In this document: positions 35,457-44,316 of the stretch, one piece after another
Position numbering within the stretch: position 1 is the first letter of the stretch
Layout of the letters: each line of letters opens with the position of its first letter
Assembly (NCBI GenBank): GCA_018475625.1
Contig: JAAKEZ010000002.1
Location: forward strand, 124,001 to 188,000
DNA: 64,000 nucleotides
Direction: 5' to 3'
DNA from: Candidatus Bathyarchaeota archaeon A05DMB-2
GTDB taxonomy: Archaea > Thermoproteota > Bathyarchaeia > Bathyarchaeales > Bathycorpusculaceae
Notes under the pieces: model-generated
Database searches by the model: none
Told to the model about the DNA's origin: nothing
Seen by the model: only the letters and a program-made list of their open reading frames with translations
Position numbers and translations under genes: made by a program

Positions 35457-35978
35457 ATGCTGAGAGAATTCGTAATGCCCCAAAAACAGCTAAGACACTC
35501 GCTAAAGGCAAAAGAAGCCAAACAAATCCTAAATCAAGCCTCAGAAAACCTGAAATTAGACATGGAAAACCTCGTAGGAACCAGAGTAAACGTTGAAGTC
35601 GCAGAAGCCGACTTCGGCAGTATCTACCTCGTAAACCAAAAACCCATACTCTACAAAGCCAGCGATGGCATTCTGCCGACGCTCCTCTTCACTGAGCTCC
35701 ATGCACGTATGCCCAAAGTCGTGGTGGACATGGGCGCTGTCCCATACGTTTGCAAAGGCGCAGACACAATGGCACCTGGAATTGTGCGCGTTGAGGGCGA
35801 ATTCAGCAAAGGCGACCTTGTCTTGGTCGTGGACGTGAAGCACGGCAAAGCACTCGCGCTGGGCGAAGCGCTCTACGACGCCGAAACCGTACGTCAGGCC
35901 AAGCAGGGCGCGGTCGTCAAAAACCTCCATTATGTCAGCGACAAAATCTGGAACTTCGCCAAAACCCTAACCGAATAA
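35457..35978 (+). CDS. Tma20/MCT-1-like ribosome-associated PUA protein
   Basis: A 173 aa RNA-binding protein of the COG2016 group. An N-terminal pre-PUA domain (KQLRHSLKAKEAKQILNQAS through LLFTELHARMPKVVVDMGA) is followed by a PUA domain (PYVCKGADTMAPGIVRVEG, then DLVLVVDVKHGKALALGEAL). Eukaryotic Tma20/MCT-1 works with Tma22 in ribosome recycling and tRNA eviction from 40S subunits; the archaeal homologue is inferred to act on the small subunit. The start may be the ATG at 35475 instead. Confidence 0.88.
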   Translation: MLREFVMPQKQLRHSLKAKEAKQILNQASENLKLDMENLVGTRVNVEVAEADFGSIYLVNQKPILYKASDGILPTLLFTELHARMPKVVVDMGAVPYVCKGADTMAPGIVRVEGEFSKGDLVLVVDVKHGKALALGEALYDAETVRQAKQGAVVKNLHYVSDKIWNFAKTLTE

Positions 35979-36023
35979 CCCGTGGCACGTCATATATTAG
36001 CTTGGTACAGTCTTTCCATGTAC

Positions 36024-36042
36024 GCTTTAAAGTTTATATAGG
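36024..36042 (+). promoter_or_regulatory. BRE/TATA promoter of cdc48
   Basis: CTTTAAAGTTTATATAGG, a BRE-like A tract followed by a TATA box, lies about 60 nt upstream of the GTG at 36097. A strong GGAGGA Shine-Dalgarno precedes that GTG by 6-7 nt. Confidence 0.6.
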
Positions 36043-36096
36043 AATAAACCTCTGTTTCAACACGTTTACCTTAACAATCCATATGGAGGATTCTAC

Positions 36097-38268
36097 GTGA
36101 GCGAGATTCAATTACGCGTCGGAGACGCACGGCAAAGAGATGTCGGCAGAGGCATCGCGCGCATCGACCAGCGAACCATGCAAAAACTAGGCATAAGCGC
36201 CGGTGACGTCATCGAAATCGTCAACAAACGCACCACCAGCGCCATCGCTTGGCCAGCGTACAGCGAAGACCAGAACCGCGACATCATACGCATAGACGGC
36301 TTCACACGCAAAAACTGCGGAGTAGCTATAAACGAATACGTCATCGTCCGCCCCGCAAAAGTCAAAACCGCGCTCGCCATAACGCTTGCACCGGTGGACA
36401 TGCGCCTGAATGTGGATGATGATTTCACAAACTTCGTCCGTAACCGCCTCATGGAACGCACACTCGTCGAAGGTGACACCACCCTCGTCATGATGCTCGG
36501 GCACGCCATACCCTTCACGGTCAGCAAGACTCGTCCACACGGCATAGTTAAAGTTACAGCCGAAACTAGGCTCACCATTCTGAACGAACCCGCACCCGAA
36601 GCAAAAGGGCTGCCTAGAACCACGTACGAGGACATAGGTGGCTTGCACGAAGAAATTCAGCGCGTCCGCGAAATGGTCGAGCTCCCTCTGAGGCACCCTG
36701 AACTTTTCCAGCGCCTCGGCATCGAACCTCCAAAGGGTGTTCTGCTTCACGGTCCACCAGGCTGCGGCAAAACTCTCTTGGCAAGAGCGGTAGCGAACGA
36801 GTCGGAGGCGAACTTTTACAGCATAAACGGTCCAGAAATCATGAGCAAGTTCTACGGCGAGTCCGAGGCAAGGCTGCGCGAAATCTTCCAGCAAGCCCAA
36901 CAGAACTCGCCCAGCATCATATTCATAGATGAACTGGACGCCATCGCACCCAAACGAGAAGAAGTCACAGGCGAAGTGGAAAGACGCGTAGTCGCACAGC
37001 TTCTCGCGTTGATGGACGGCTTGTCAGGAAGAGGAAACGTCATAGTCATAGGCGCCACCAACAGACCCGGCGCACTCGACCCTGCGCTCCGCAGACCAGG
37101 CAGGTTTGACAGGGAAATCGAGATTGGCGTTCCAGACAAGCAGGGCAGATACGAGGTGCTACAGATCCACACTCGCGGAATGCCCTTAGCCGAAGACGTT
37201 GACCTCAAGAAGTTGGCGGAGATGACGCACGGCTATACGGGCGCTGACTTGGCAGCGCTTGGCAGGGAAACAGCCATGAAAGCGCTCCGGAGGTACCTGC
37301 CTCAGATAAACCTTGAAGAGGAACGCATACCTCCCGAGGTGCTGGAAAAGATGGAAGTTAACATGGATGACTTCGTCAACGCCTACAAGGAAGTTACTCC
37401 CACAGCCATGCGAGAAGTTTACATTGAAGTGTCAACTGTTCACTGGGATGACGTAGGTGGACTGGACGAAGTGAAACAACACCTGAAAGAAGCGGTGGAG
37501 TGGCCTTTGAAAAACCCTGAAATGTTCAGCAGGCTCGGCATAAAACCGCCTAAAGGCATACTGCTCTATGGACCGCCAGGCTGCGGCAAAACTCTCTTGG
37601 CAAGAGCAGTGGCGACGGAAAGCGAAGCCAACTTCATATCCATCAAAGGGCCAGAAGTCTTCAGCAAATGGGTGGGCGAGTCGGAAAAAGCCATACGCGA
37701 GGTCTTTCGCAAAGCCCGCATGGCAGCGCCAGCCGTAATATTCCTCGACGAAATGGATTCACTTACTCCACGACGTGGCTTAGGCTTCTCCGACAGCGGC
37801 GTGACAGAACGCGTCATAAGCCAGTTGCTCACTGAGATGGACGGAATCGTTACGTTAGAAGACATAGTGGTCATTGCAGCCACGAACAGACCCGACATGG
37901 TGGACTCGGCGGTCCTAAGACCGGGAAGATTCGACAGGCTGATTTACGTTCCTGAACCAGATGAGAAGAGCAGGCTTCAGGTGTTCAAAATCTACACGAA
38001 AGGCATGCCGCTAAGCAAGGATGTGGACTTGAATCAGCTAGCCGCCCAAACCAAGTATTACTCAGGCGCAGACATCGAATCCTTATGCAGAGAAGCCGCC
38101 ATGCACGCTCTTCGAAGAGACGTAAGCAGCAAAGAAGTCACCATGAAAGACTTCCAAGACGCCATAAAGGAAGTGGGACCTTCAATAACGCCTGACATGG
38201 AGAAATGGTACAAGAGTTTCCATCAGCAGTTCCGGCAAGTGCAGAAGCCGGCAACGCCGGTGGCTTAA
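36097..38268 (+). CDS. cdc48: CDC48/VCP-like AAA+ ATPase (VAT)
   Basis: A 723 aa hexameric unfoldase. The N-domain (double-psi barrel, residues about 1-90, and the four-stranded CDC48_2 barrel, about 105-170) is followed by two AAA modules. D1 has Walker [18 protein letters not shown] (near 215-231) and Walker [14 protein letters not shown]2 has [17 protein letters not shown] (near 490-506) and [12 protein letters not shown]. Arginine fingers lie in the RRPGRFDRE and LRPGRFDRL regions. The GTG start is fixed by GGAGGA. The C-terminus (QKPATPVA) lacks an obvious HbYX proteasome-docking motif. A small winged-helix-like gene follows after 9 nt. Confidence 0.97.
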   Translation: MSEIQLRVGDARQRDVGRGIARIDQRTMQKLGISAGDVIEIVNKRTTSAIAWPAYSEDQNRDIIRIDGFTRKNCGVAINEYVIVRPAKVKTALAITLAPVDMRLNVDDDFTNFVRNRLMERTLVEGDTTLVMMLGHAIPFTVSKTRPHGIVKVTAETRLTILNEPAPEAKGLPRTTYEDIGGLHEEIQRVREMVELPLRHPELFQRLGIEPPKGVLLHGPPGCGKTLLARAVANESEANFYSINGPEIMSKFYGESEARLREIFQQAQQNSPSIIFIDELDAIAPKREEVTGEVERRVVAQLLALMDGLSGRGNVIVIGATNRPGALDPALRRPGRFDREIEIGVPDKQGRYEVLQIHTRGMPLAEDVDLKKLAEMTHGYTGADLAALGRETAMKALRRYLPQINLEEERIPPEVLEKMEVNMDDFVNAYKEVTPTAMREVYIEVSTVHWDDVGGLDEVKQHLKEAVEWPLKNPEMFSRLGIKPPKGILLYGPPGCGKTLLARAVATESEANFISIKGPEVFSKWVGESEKAIREVFRKARMAAPAVIFLDEMDSLTPRRGLGFSDSGVTERVISQLLTEMDGIVTLEDIVVIAATNRPDMVDSAVLRPGRFDRLIYVPEPDEKSRLQVFKIYTKGMPLSKDVDLNQLAAQTKYYSGADIESLCREAAMHALRRDVSSKEVTMKDFQDAIKEVGPSITPDMEKWYKSFHQQFRQVQKPATPVA

Positions 38269-38277
38269 GGAGCAAAA

Positions 38278-38511
38278 ATGATGCCTGCGGTTAAGATTTG
38301 GAAAACTCGTCCCACTTACGTTGCTTTACTGGAAATCTTGACCAAAAAAGGCGACATGGTTGAGGACGACCTTTATGACGCGTTAAAAGGCGAGTTCGAT
38401 GATTTAGGGTACAAAGACTTTAACGACCTTCTGCTGACGCTGGAGGTCAGCGGCAAAATCCGCACTTCCTCCCTTTCACGCGGAAAGAGACGCGTCGAGC
38501 TTGTCCAATAA
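38278..38511 (+). CDS. Small winged-helix-like protein downstream of cdc48
   Basis: A 77 aa protein preceded by AAGGAG at good spacing. The pattern TRPTYVALLEILTKKGDMVEDDLYDALKGE, then FNDLLLTLEVSGKIRTSSL with a basic end (SRGKRRVEL) looks like a winged helix with a beta-wing. It is cotranscribed with cdc48 and could be an adaptor or regulator; no characterised family is recognised. Its end overlaps the possible TTG start of the next gene. Confidence 0.7.
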   Translation: MMPAVKIWKTRPTYVALLEILTKKGDMVEDDLYDALKGEFDDLGYKDFNDLLLTLEVSGKIRTSSLSRGKRRVELVQ

Positions 38512-38518
38512 GTCCTTC

Positions 38519-39751
38519 ATGATGACGCACAACGCGCAAGATGTCATAGTCGTCGGAGGCGGACCCGTCGGCTCATTCGCCGCATGGAACTTAGCCAAAC
38601 GCGGAATCGAAGCCACGGTTTTTGAGGAGCATGCAGCCATCGGCGTGCCTTCGCATTGCGCTGGGCACCTGAGCATCCGTAGCCTAAAAAACTTGGGTTT
38701 GTACCCGCTTCCTGGGAAGATAGTTGAAAACACTTTTTCTGCTGCAAACTTTTACTCCTCTATGGGCACCAGATTCTCGGTTCGGCTTGCCCAGTCCGTG
38801 ACCGCTGCCGTTAATCGAACACTCTTTGACCAGTACTTGGCGGAGAAGGCGGAAACTGCTGGAGCCCATTACCGCCTGAACACGCGAGTTCAATCGTTGC
38901 TGATAGACGACGGGTTCGTTAAAGGCGTGAACCTCGCCGAGGGGGATGGGGCGGAAGAGAAAGCCTACGCAAAATTGGTCGTTGACGCCGAAGGCATATC
39001 CTCCAGACTTCTGAAGCAGGCGGGCTTGTCAGCACTTAACCTTGGAGGACTGGTTTACGCCGTGGAGACGGAAGTGGAAAACGTTCAAGACGTGGAGCCA
39101 GACGCGGTTGAGGTGTACGTGGGAAAAACGTTCGCGCCGGGTTTTTACGCGTGGCTTATTCCCCGGTTGGACGGAACGGCGAAGGTTGGACTCGCCGCCA
39201 AAAACAGGAACCCGCGAGAGTGTCTGCAGAGGCTCATGCGGAAGCATCCGGTAGCTTCAAAGCAGCTTGCCAAGGCGAAAATCACTCAGACCGCGTTTCA
39301 CTCCATCTCGCTCGGCGGACCCATCCCCAAAACTTATTCGAACGGTTTCCTTGCTGTTGGTGACGCGGCGTCACAGGTTAAGCCCACCACGGGTGGCGGC
39401 GTAGTCTTCGGGTTAACATGTGCAGAAATCGCGGCGGAAGTTGCCACCGAAGCCATACAGAGAAATGATGTGTCCTCGGATTTTCTGCGGTTTTACCAGC
39501 AGCGTTGCGTGGACGCGTTGAGTTTCGACTCCAGCGTGATGCTGAGAACAAGACGGTTTCTGGATTCGCTTTCAGACGAGAAGTTGGATGAGGCCTTGCG
39601 TTTCTGTGCACGCTTGGGTTTGGGCAAAACGTTGGGAAGCGTGGATGAGATTGATTTTCAGGGACAGGCGTTTCTGAAGCTTTTGACGAAGCCTGCCATG
39701 TTTGCAGCTTTGGGTTATTTCTTGCTGCTGTACTTTTCTGCAAACCCTTAA
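38519..39751 (+). CDS. Geranylgeranyl reductase family flavoprotein
   Basis: FAD-dependent reductase of about 410 aa, of the type that saturates isoprenoid chains in archaeal lipids. It shows the FAD motif VIVVGGGPVGSFAAWNLAKRG, VFEEHAAIGVPSHCAGHLS with the conserved Cys, AWLIPRLDGTAKVGLA (the PxxYxWxFP-like substrate region, degenerate) and GDAASQVKPTTGGGVVFGL (second FAD motif). The C-terminal helix FAALGYFLLLYFSAN is hydrophobic. ATG codons at 38519 and 38522 are the likely starts; a TTG at 38501 is also in frame. Exact lipid substrate not determined. Confidence 0.87.
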   Translation: MMTHNAQDVIVVGGGPVGSFAAWNLAKRGIEATVFEEHAAIGVPSHCAGHLSIRSLKNLGLYPLPGKIVENTFSAANFYSSMGTRFSVRLAQSVTAAVNRTLFDQYLAEKAETAGAHYRLNTRVQSLLIDDGFVKGVNLAEGDGAEEKAYAKLVVDAEGISSRLLKQAGLSALNLGGLVYAVETEVENVQDVEPDAVEVYVGKTFAPGFYAWLIPRLDGTAKVGLAAKNRNPRECLQRLMRKHPVASKQLAKAKITQTAFHSISLGGPIPKTYSNGFLAVGDAASQVKPTTGGGVVFGLTCAEIAAEVATEAIQRNDVSSDFLRFYQQRCVDALSFDSSVMLRTRRFLDSLSDEKLDEALRFCARLGLGKTLGSVDEIDFQGQAFLKLLTKPAMFAALGYFLLLYFSANP

Positions 39752-39795
39752 AATCTTAAGTTAACAACTTGATAGGAGATGCTGGGGAAAAACGA

Positions 39796-40158
39796 ATGGG
39801 CGAATTCGAATACAAGCAAGTTCTCGTGTTCCGCGCCGACCTCAAGCTTAGCAAAGGAAAAATGGCGGCACAGGCTGGGCACGCGGCGGTTTCCGCGGCG
39901 GAGGAAGCCCGCAAACGCCATAGGGGCTGGTGGGAAGCTTGGCTGTTCGAGGGACAGCGTAAAATAGCCGTCAAAGTGAAGAGTGAGAAGGAGCTTTTGG
40001 AGCTTGAAGAGGCAGTGAAAGACTTGGGGTTGCCAAACGCCTTGATTGTTGACCGAGGCTTAACAGAGATTCCTCCCGACACGGTTACGTGTTTGGGGAT
40101 TGGACCTGCGCCCGCAGAGCAGGTAGACAGGTTGACGGGCAAACTCCCGCTGTTGTAA
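39796..40158 (+). CDS. pth2: Peptidyl-tRNA hydrolase, archaeal/eukaryotic type
   Basis: A 120 aa Pth2 enzyme that recycles peptidyl-tRNA. The signature KQVLVFRADLKLSKGKMAAQAGHAAVSA with the catalytic Lys and Asp, the middle VKVKSEKELLELEE, and the end DRGLTEIPPDTVTCLGIGPAP are all present. I start at the ATG at 39796 after a GGGGA motif; a TTG at 39769 is possible. It lies 19 nt ahead of truD. Confidence 0.96.
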   Translation: MGEFEYKQVLVFRADLKLSKGKMAAQAGHAAVSAAEEARKRHRGWWEAWLFEGQRKIAVKVKSEKELLELEEAVKDLGLPNALIVDRGLTEIPPDTVTCLGIGPAPAEQVDRLTGKLPLL

Positions 40159-40177
40159 ACGCTGGGCGGTAAAACAT

Positions 40178-41551
40178 TTGCCTGTTCCAGAAATTGATGA
40201 ACAGCTCGGCATCGGCACATATCTTACCGATACTCTGGGAATAGGCGGTGTCATCAAGCAGTCGGTTGACGACTTCACGGTTGAGGAGATACTAGTCGAT
40301 GGCTCCAAAGCCACAATCGAAGCTGCAGAAAGCCGGGCGTTAGGCGCTTCATCTGACAGACAGCGGTATCTGCTGTGCGTGTTGGTTAAGCGCAACTGGG
40401 ACACGTTCATAGCCCTCAAGAACATCGCCAAGCAACTATGCATAAGTCAACGGCAGATTTACATCGCAGGCATAAAAGACGCCAAAGCGGTCACCGCGCA
40501 GCACCTCACGATTGAGCACGGCTCAGTGAAGGACACCGCCCGAATCAAAGCTAAAGACATTGAGCTTCGCTCAGTTGGGTATGTCCGCGAGGCGTTGTCA
40601 CTATTTTACCTGTTGGGCAACAGCTTCACCGTAAAAATCACGGCTATCCATCATCCCACTGAAGCCATCAGAGAGCAGGTCTCGGAAACGATGAAGCAAC
40701 TGGAGGCTGCTGGCGGGTTGCCCAACTTTTTTGGGCACCAACGTTTCGGAACAACACGCCCCATAACACATCTGGTGGGCAAAGCCATGGTTAAGGGCGA
40801 CTTGGAAGAAGCTGTCATGCTGTTTCTGGCCAAACCCAGCGCCAACGAGCACCCAGACTCCAGACAGGCACGCCAAGAACTGCAGTCAACTGGGAATTTC
40901 AAGGCAGCTCTGAAGAACTTTCCCAGACAGCTTCGATTTGAAAGGCTGATGCTTGCACGTTTGGCTGAGAATTCCGGCGATTTTGCTGGTGCTTTCAGGC
41001 GGTTACCGCTGAGGCTTCTGGTGCTTTTTGTTCAGGCGTTCCAGTCGTACCTGTTTAACCGCTTCTTAACTGAGCGCATCCGCAACGGTTTCTGTTTGAA
41101 CAGGGCGCAGGTTGGTGATTGGGTGGTGAGCGTGGAGCGTTCAGGGTTGCCCATGATTAACGTGGCTAAAATGGTCGAGGAGAACAATCTCAATGATATT
41201 AACGAGTCTGTCCAAGCGAGGCGGTTGCGTGTTGCCCTTCCAATCGTGGGAGCCAAACAACGGTTTTCACAAGGCATTATGGGACAGATTGAGCGTCAGG
41301 TTCTTGAGGAAGAAGGCGTTGAAACAGAGAATTTCAAAGCGAGCGCTCTGCCTGAATTAGGAAGAAGAGGCGGGTTGAGGGCTGTCGTGGCGCCAGTCAA
41401 GGGCTTCCAGCTGCTTGATGTTTCACCCCGCACCGACGACGATAGATGGTGCGACGCCACGCTTGAATTCACTCTGCTACGGGGCTGCTACGCCACGGTG
41501 CTGCTTAGGGAGATAATGAAGCCTGCTGACCCTGTAGGCGCCGGATTTTAG
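40178..41551 (+). CDS. truD: tRNA pseudouridine synthase D
   Basis: Makes pseudouridine at position 13 of tRNAs. The 457 aa protein contains the catalytic Asp in IAGIKDAKAVTAQ (near residue 101), the motif NFFGHQRFGTTRPITHLVG, and the TRUD insertion domain followed by LFVQAFQSYLFNRFL. The usual AGTKDRRAVT is slightly changed here, but the Asp is kept. The start is TTG. Length is normal for archaeal TruD. Confidence 0.94.
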   Translation: MPVPEIDEQLGIGTYLTDTLGIGGVIKQSVDDFTVEEILVDGSKATIEAAESRALGASSDRQRYLLCVLVKRNWDTFIALKNIAKQLCISQRQIYIAGIKDAKAVTAQHLTIEHGSVKDTARIKAKDIELRSVGYVREALSLFYLLGNSFTVKITAIHHPTEAIREQVSETMKQLEAAGGLPNFFGHQRFGTTRPITHLVGKAMVKGDLEEAVMLFLAKPSANEHPDSRQARQELQSTGNFKAALKNFPRQLRFERLMLARLAENSGDFAGAFRRLPLRLLVLFVQAFQSYLFNRFLTERIRNGFCLNRAQVGDWVVSVERSGLPMINVAKMVEENNLNDINESVQARRLRVALPIVGAKQRFSQGIMGQIERQVLEEEGVETENFKASALPELGRRGGLRAVVAPVKGFQLLDVSPRTDDDRWCDATLEFTLLRGCYATVLLREIMKPADPVGAGF

Positions 41552-41602
41552 CGCAAGGAATAGCCGTGGCAACACTGATAAGTAAGTGTAGAGACGATAT
41601 AC

Positions 41603-42208
41603 ATGCGGAAGGCTTTTACGGTGCAGAACGACCAAAAAATTGTAGTACACGTTCACAGACCTGACTTGAAGGAGAAACTCTTCTTCTTCGCCTCCGGGCT
41701 GCTGGTTGGCGTTCCCTTCACCGTGGTTTTCCTCCAGATAGTCGATGTCGTCTATTTGGCGGTTCCAGCTTTGTTGGCGCAACTCGGCTCTGTGGGAATC
41801 ACTACGCCGTTTATAAAGGAGTTCGCCAAGGTTTTCCCGCTGTTTTATCGCCATGGCGAAAACGAAAGGTCCATCACGACTTTGGGCGTTTTGGCTGGCT
41901 TAGGGTTTGGTTTGACGACGTTCGCTATAGGAGCCGCCGCTGTAGGTTTATCGTACGTGGCATTTTTGCCGTGGATATTTTTTGATGGCGCTAGCGCTGG
42001 AATAACCGCTTTTGGCATAGCGAAAAAAAGAACAGTGCCGTTTTTCCTTCTAGCGGTGGCGCTTCATGCGGCGAGCAATTTCTCGTTCTTCATAGGGGAC
42101 GCGTTCTTCTATGGGGTGGGGCTCGCCTTGGTGGGCGTCACTATTTTGCTAGCGTGGCACCTCTATCGGGGAACCTCAGAGAGAAAAATCGTAGAGACGG
42201 CGACCTGA
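41603..42208 (+). CDS. Multispan membrane protein, degenerate PrsW/CPBP-like
   Basis: A 201 aa protein with about six hydrophobic helices. The run PFIKEFAKVFPLFYRHGENER, LAGLGFGLTTFA and ALHAASNFSFF follows the spacing of archaeal PrsW-type intramembrane proteases (EExxK, GFxxE, Hxx). The first Glu of EE and the Glu after GFG are absent, so protease activity is doubtful. A non-enzymatic membrane role, or a relative outside PrsW, is possible. It stands alone between truD and the convergent nadM. Confidence 0.5.
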   Translation: MRKAFTVQNDQKIVVHVHRPDLKEKLFFFASGLLVGVPFTVVFLQIVDVVYLAVPALLAQLGSVGITTPFIKEFAKVFPLFYRHGENERSITTLGVLAGLGFGLTTFAIGAAAVGLSYVAFLPWIFFDGASAGITAFGIAKKRTVPFFLLAVALHAASNFSFFIGDAFFYGVGLALVGVTILLAWHLYRGTSERKIVETAT

Positions 42209-42213
42209 GGCTT

Positions 42214-42738
42214 TTAGATTTTATCGGTCCTGTTCAAGTCGCGCAGCCTGTTCACGCCATCTATCTCATTTATAAAGTCCGCCACGCTCTTGGGTACGAG
42301 CAACATCCAGTTGTCGCCCTTAAGCATTCGTTCGCGCACCTGAGTTGAGGTGTAGAGTTTCCGCTGGAAGAAGCGTATGCTCTTGACATTGTAGCCTTTT
42401 TCCATGAAAAGCCTGCGTGTCAACGGCTCATTAGAATAAACAACGTTGAAGCGGGGCGTATAACCCTCCAGCGCGGAAACCCACAACATGTGCAGGTGAA
42501 CGTCCGCGACTGGAACAATCCAGAGCCTAGCATAATCCACGCCTGATTCCTGGAGGGCGCGGCGAATCATGACAAGCCTTTCGCCAGCCGTGAATGGGTT
42601 GTTGATGTTGTGGCTGTACTGGGCGCTACCGATCACGATGACGAGCTCGTCAACTTCCTTTAAAACCTCTTTTATGGCTTCGAGGTGCCCCATGTGGAAA
42701 GGCTGGAATCTTCCGACGTAAAGACCGCGATTAACCAT
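42214..42738 (-). CDS. nadM: Nicotinamide-nucleotide adenylyltransferase (archaeal NadM)
   Basis: Forms NAD from NMN and ATP. The 174 aa protein has the nucleotidyltransferase motif YVGRFQPFHMGHLEAIKE (residues about 7-24), SAQYSHNINNPFTAGERLVMI, and the second ATP motif YTSTQVRERM. It fits the archaeal NadM family over its whole length. It ends 6 nt from the convergent membrane protein and lies 108 nt from the tRNA-Met 3' end. Confidence 0.96.
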   Translation of the reverse strand: MVNRGLYVGRFQPFHMGHLEAIKEVLKEVDELVIVIGSAQYSHNINNPFTAGERLVMIRRALQESGVDYARLWIVPVADVHLHMLWVSALEGYTPRFNVVYSNEPLTRRLFMEKGYNVKSIRFFQRKLYTSTQVRERMLKGDNWMLLVPKSVADFINEIDGVNRLRDLNRTDKI

Positions 42739-42848
42739 TTGTGCTGTGCCTGCATTTTGAGGTTGACGGCACGGGCTTTTATGATTTGCGATTCCAGAAC
42801 CAAAACAGCATCCAGCTTAAAGGTAGCCCAACAGGTGTTTGTTTGTGG

Positions 42849-42953
42849 TGCCGGGGGCGGGATTCGAGCCCGCGACCTCTGGCGTTGAGCGTTTAGCCCC
42901 ATTCGTCTCCAGATTATGAGTCTGGCGCCCTAGCCAGGCTAGGCTACCCCGGC
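42849..42953 (-). tRNA. tRNA-Met (CAT, elongator), with a 30-nt intron
   Basis: Minus strand: acceptor GCCGGGG/CCCCGGC, D arm GCCT...GGGC, anticodon arm CCAGA-CTCATAA-TCTGG (anticodon CAT), T arm GCGGG-CTCGAAT-CCCGC, discriminator A, and encoded CCA (42846-42848). A 30-nt insert (42879-42908) separates the complete anticodon stem from the variable loop AGGTC. Removing it gives a typical archaeal elongator Met tRNA. The intron is therefore after position 43/44 and not the usual 37/38. The CAT anticodon could in principle be tRNA-Ile2, but the acceptor and T arm match elongator Met. Its 5' end is the integration site of an element. Confidence 0.93.
42940..42953. repeat. Left attachment-site repeat (in tRNA-Met)
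   Basis: A 14-bp direct repeat, TAGGCTACCCCGGC, formed by the 5' acceptor strand and D-stem start of tRNA-Met. It matches the copy at 50253-50266. Confidence 0.7.
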
Positions 42954-43008
42954 TGTTTTTTATGGAGTTTTTCTTGACCTCGACTGTTTTAGTAAAGTTT
43001 GCGGTTGT

Positions 43009-43971
43009 TTATTTACATTTTCGGAAGAGTTTGCCGCCGTCGTTGTATTCGCCTGTGATGTATTCGAAGCCTGTTTCGATGAGTTCTATTGCTTCGCCGA
43101 TGTTATGAGCGACTCTGCAAGTGAAGTTGTCGTCAATGTCTTTGAATAGCTTTTGGTCAAGCTGTACGTAGATCAGGATGTTCTCGAGTTTTTTGTATTC
43201 TAAGAGGGCTGCAACGTGCAATGGGTCTTTGGTTCTATGGTATTCTATTGTGGCTTTCCAGTGCCTGAAAGTGTGGAAGTGTATTTGGAGTAGGCGTGGG
43301 TTTTGAAGGTTTTCTGCGAGTCTTCGTCTTGCCAGTTGAAGTGATGATTTGAGAGAGCTTATTGGGCCTTCACCGAAGATTTTTGGGCTTGTTTTCGGTA
43401 GTGCGTTTAGCATGGCTGTTAGTTTGTGGCTTGTGTTCCAGATGCGTGGGTTGCTGTTTTTCTCTGGTTCGTTTAGGATGATGATTCGTCTTTCAAGGTC
43501 TACGTCTGTCCATTTTAGTCTTTTTGCTTCGCCGCATCGCATGGCTGTTTCTTTTAGTAGTTGTAGGAATGTTGCCAGTTTTTTGTTGCAGCTTGCGATT
43601 AACGCGTCGATTTCTTGTTCGGTTGGGATGAAGGGGATTTTACGTGTTATTTTGCATTTTGGTTTTTCCCAGTGCATTCCGTTGACTTTGAGGAAGAGGT
43701 TGTATGAGTTGATGACGTTTTTGCGTCGGTTGTCGCTCCATTTCTGTTTCATGATTACTTCTTTGACTGAGTCGGTGTCCAGTAGGTTGGCGCCTCGTTG
43801 TTGTAGAATTCTTAGGGCGCCGTTGGTTGTGCGTATTGTCTCTTTAGCGTAGCCTTGTTTTTCCATGTACCAGATGCATGAGACGATTTTTCCTTTGATG
43901 TCTGGTGTTTGCTCTGTGGCCCCCGCAGCCTGTTTTTCTATTCGGGTTTCCACTTTGACCAAGGTTTGCAC
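43009..43971 (-). CDS. Tyrosine recombinase (phage-type integrase)
   Basis: A 320 aa site-specific recombinase. The N-terminal SAM-like core-binding domain (YMEKQGYAKETIRTTNGALRIL, about 35-60) precedes the catalytic domain. That domain shows the first Arg in ETAMRCGEAKRLKWTDVDL, the HxxR box in IHFHTFRHWKATIEYHRT, and the nucleophilic Tyr in ENILIYVQLDQ. It lies 55 nt from the tRNA-Met 5' end, the attachment site inferred here. The reading frame is intact, so it may still be active. Confidence 0.9.
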   Translation of the reverse strand: MQTLVKVETRIEKQAAGATEQTPDIKGKIVSCIWYMEKQGYAKETIRTTNGALRILQQRGANLLDTDSVKEVIMKQKWSDNRRKNVINSYNLFLKVNGMHWEKPKCKITRKIPFIPTEQEIDALIASCNKKLATFLQLLKETAMRCGEAKRLKWTDVDLERRIIILNEPEKNSNPRIWNTSHKLTAMLNALPKTSPKIFGEGPISSLKSSLQLARRRLAENLQNPRLLQIHFHTFRHWKATIEYHRTKDPLHVAALLEYKKLENILIYVQLDQKLFKDIDDNFTCRVAHNIGEAIELIETGFEYITGEYNDGGKLFRKCK

Positions 43972-44085
43972 CGCCTTTGTGGCGATGGGCGCTCGCTTGT
44001 CTGGGTCATGGCACCCTTGGCAGTTAGAAAGTATGGCTTAAGAGCTATTTATTGATCCGTTCAGAATTTTTTGTAGAGGGTTTTA

Positions 44086-44106
44086 TGTGTGTGCGTGTGC
44101 GCAGAG
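44086..44106. repeat. GT-rich repeat, copy 1
   Basis: TGTGTGTGCGTGTGCGCAGAG, next to the stop of the tautomerase-like gene. Related in sequence to copies at 44441-44455 (same orientation) and 44596-44613 (inverted). Confidence 0.5.
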
Positions 44107-44316
44107 TCATGGTACTTTTGTCTTTGCGAGTTTCTCTGAGTCTGAATGTAGTTTTCCGCCTGTTGCCCAGTTTGTTTTAGGCGCTTCGTAGATGATTATT
44201 TCCACAGCTTCTTTTGGGATTCCTATATCCTCGAATACCTTGGTGATCCCTTCAACGATTTTCCGTTTACTTTCTTTGCTAATGCCCGCCCAAACGGAAA
44301 CCTGAACCACTGGCAA
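44107..44316 (-). CDS. 4-oxalocrotonate tautomerase family protein
   Basis: A 69 aa small tautomerase with the catalytic Pro directly after the start (MPVVQVSVWAGISKESKRK), as required for the free N-terminal proline. The second half (KVFEDIGIPKEAVEIIIYEAP) matches the family helix and strand. Substrate is unknown; known members act on enol-keto acids. Located within the putative element and flanked by GT-rich repeats, so it may be cargo. Confidence 0.85.
   Translation of the reverse strand: MPVVQVSVWAGISKESKRKIVEGITKVFEDIGIPKEAVEIIIYEAPKTNWATGGKLHSDSEKLAKTKVP

Noticed and set aside
36187-36900. 237-codon minus-strand frame opposite cdc48
   Set aside because: Antisense to the well-supported CDC48 N-domain; no motif or upstream signals.
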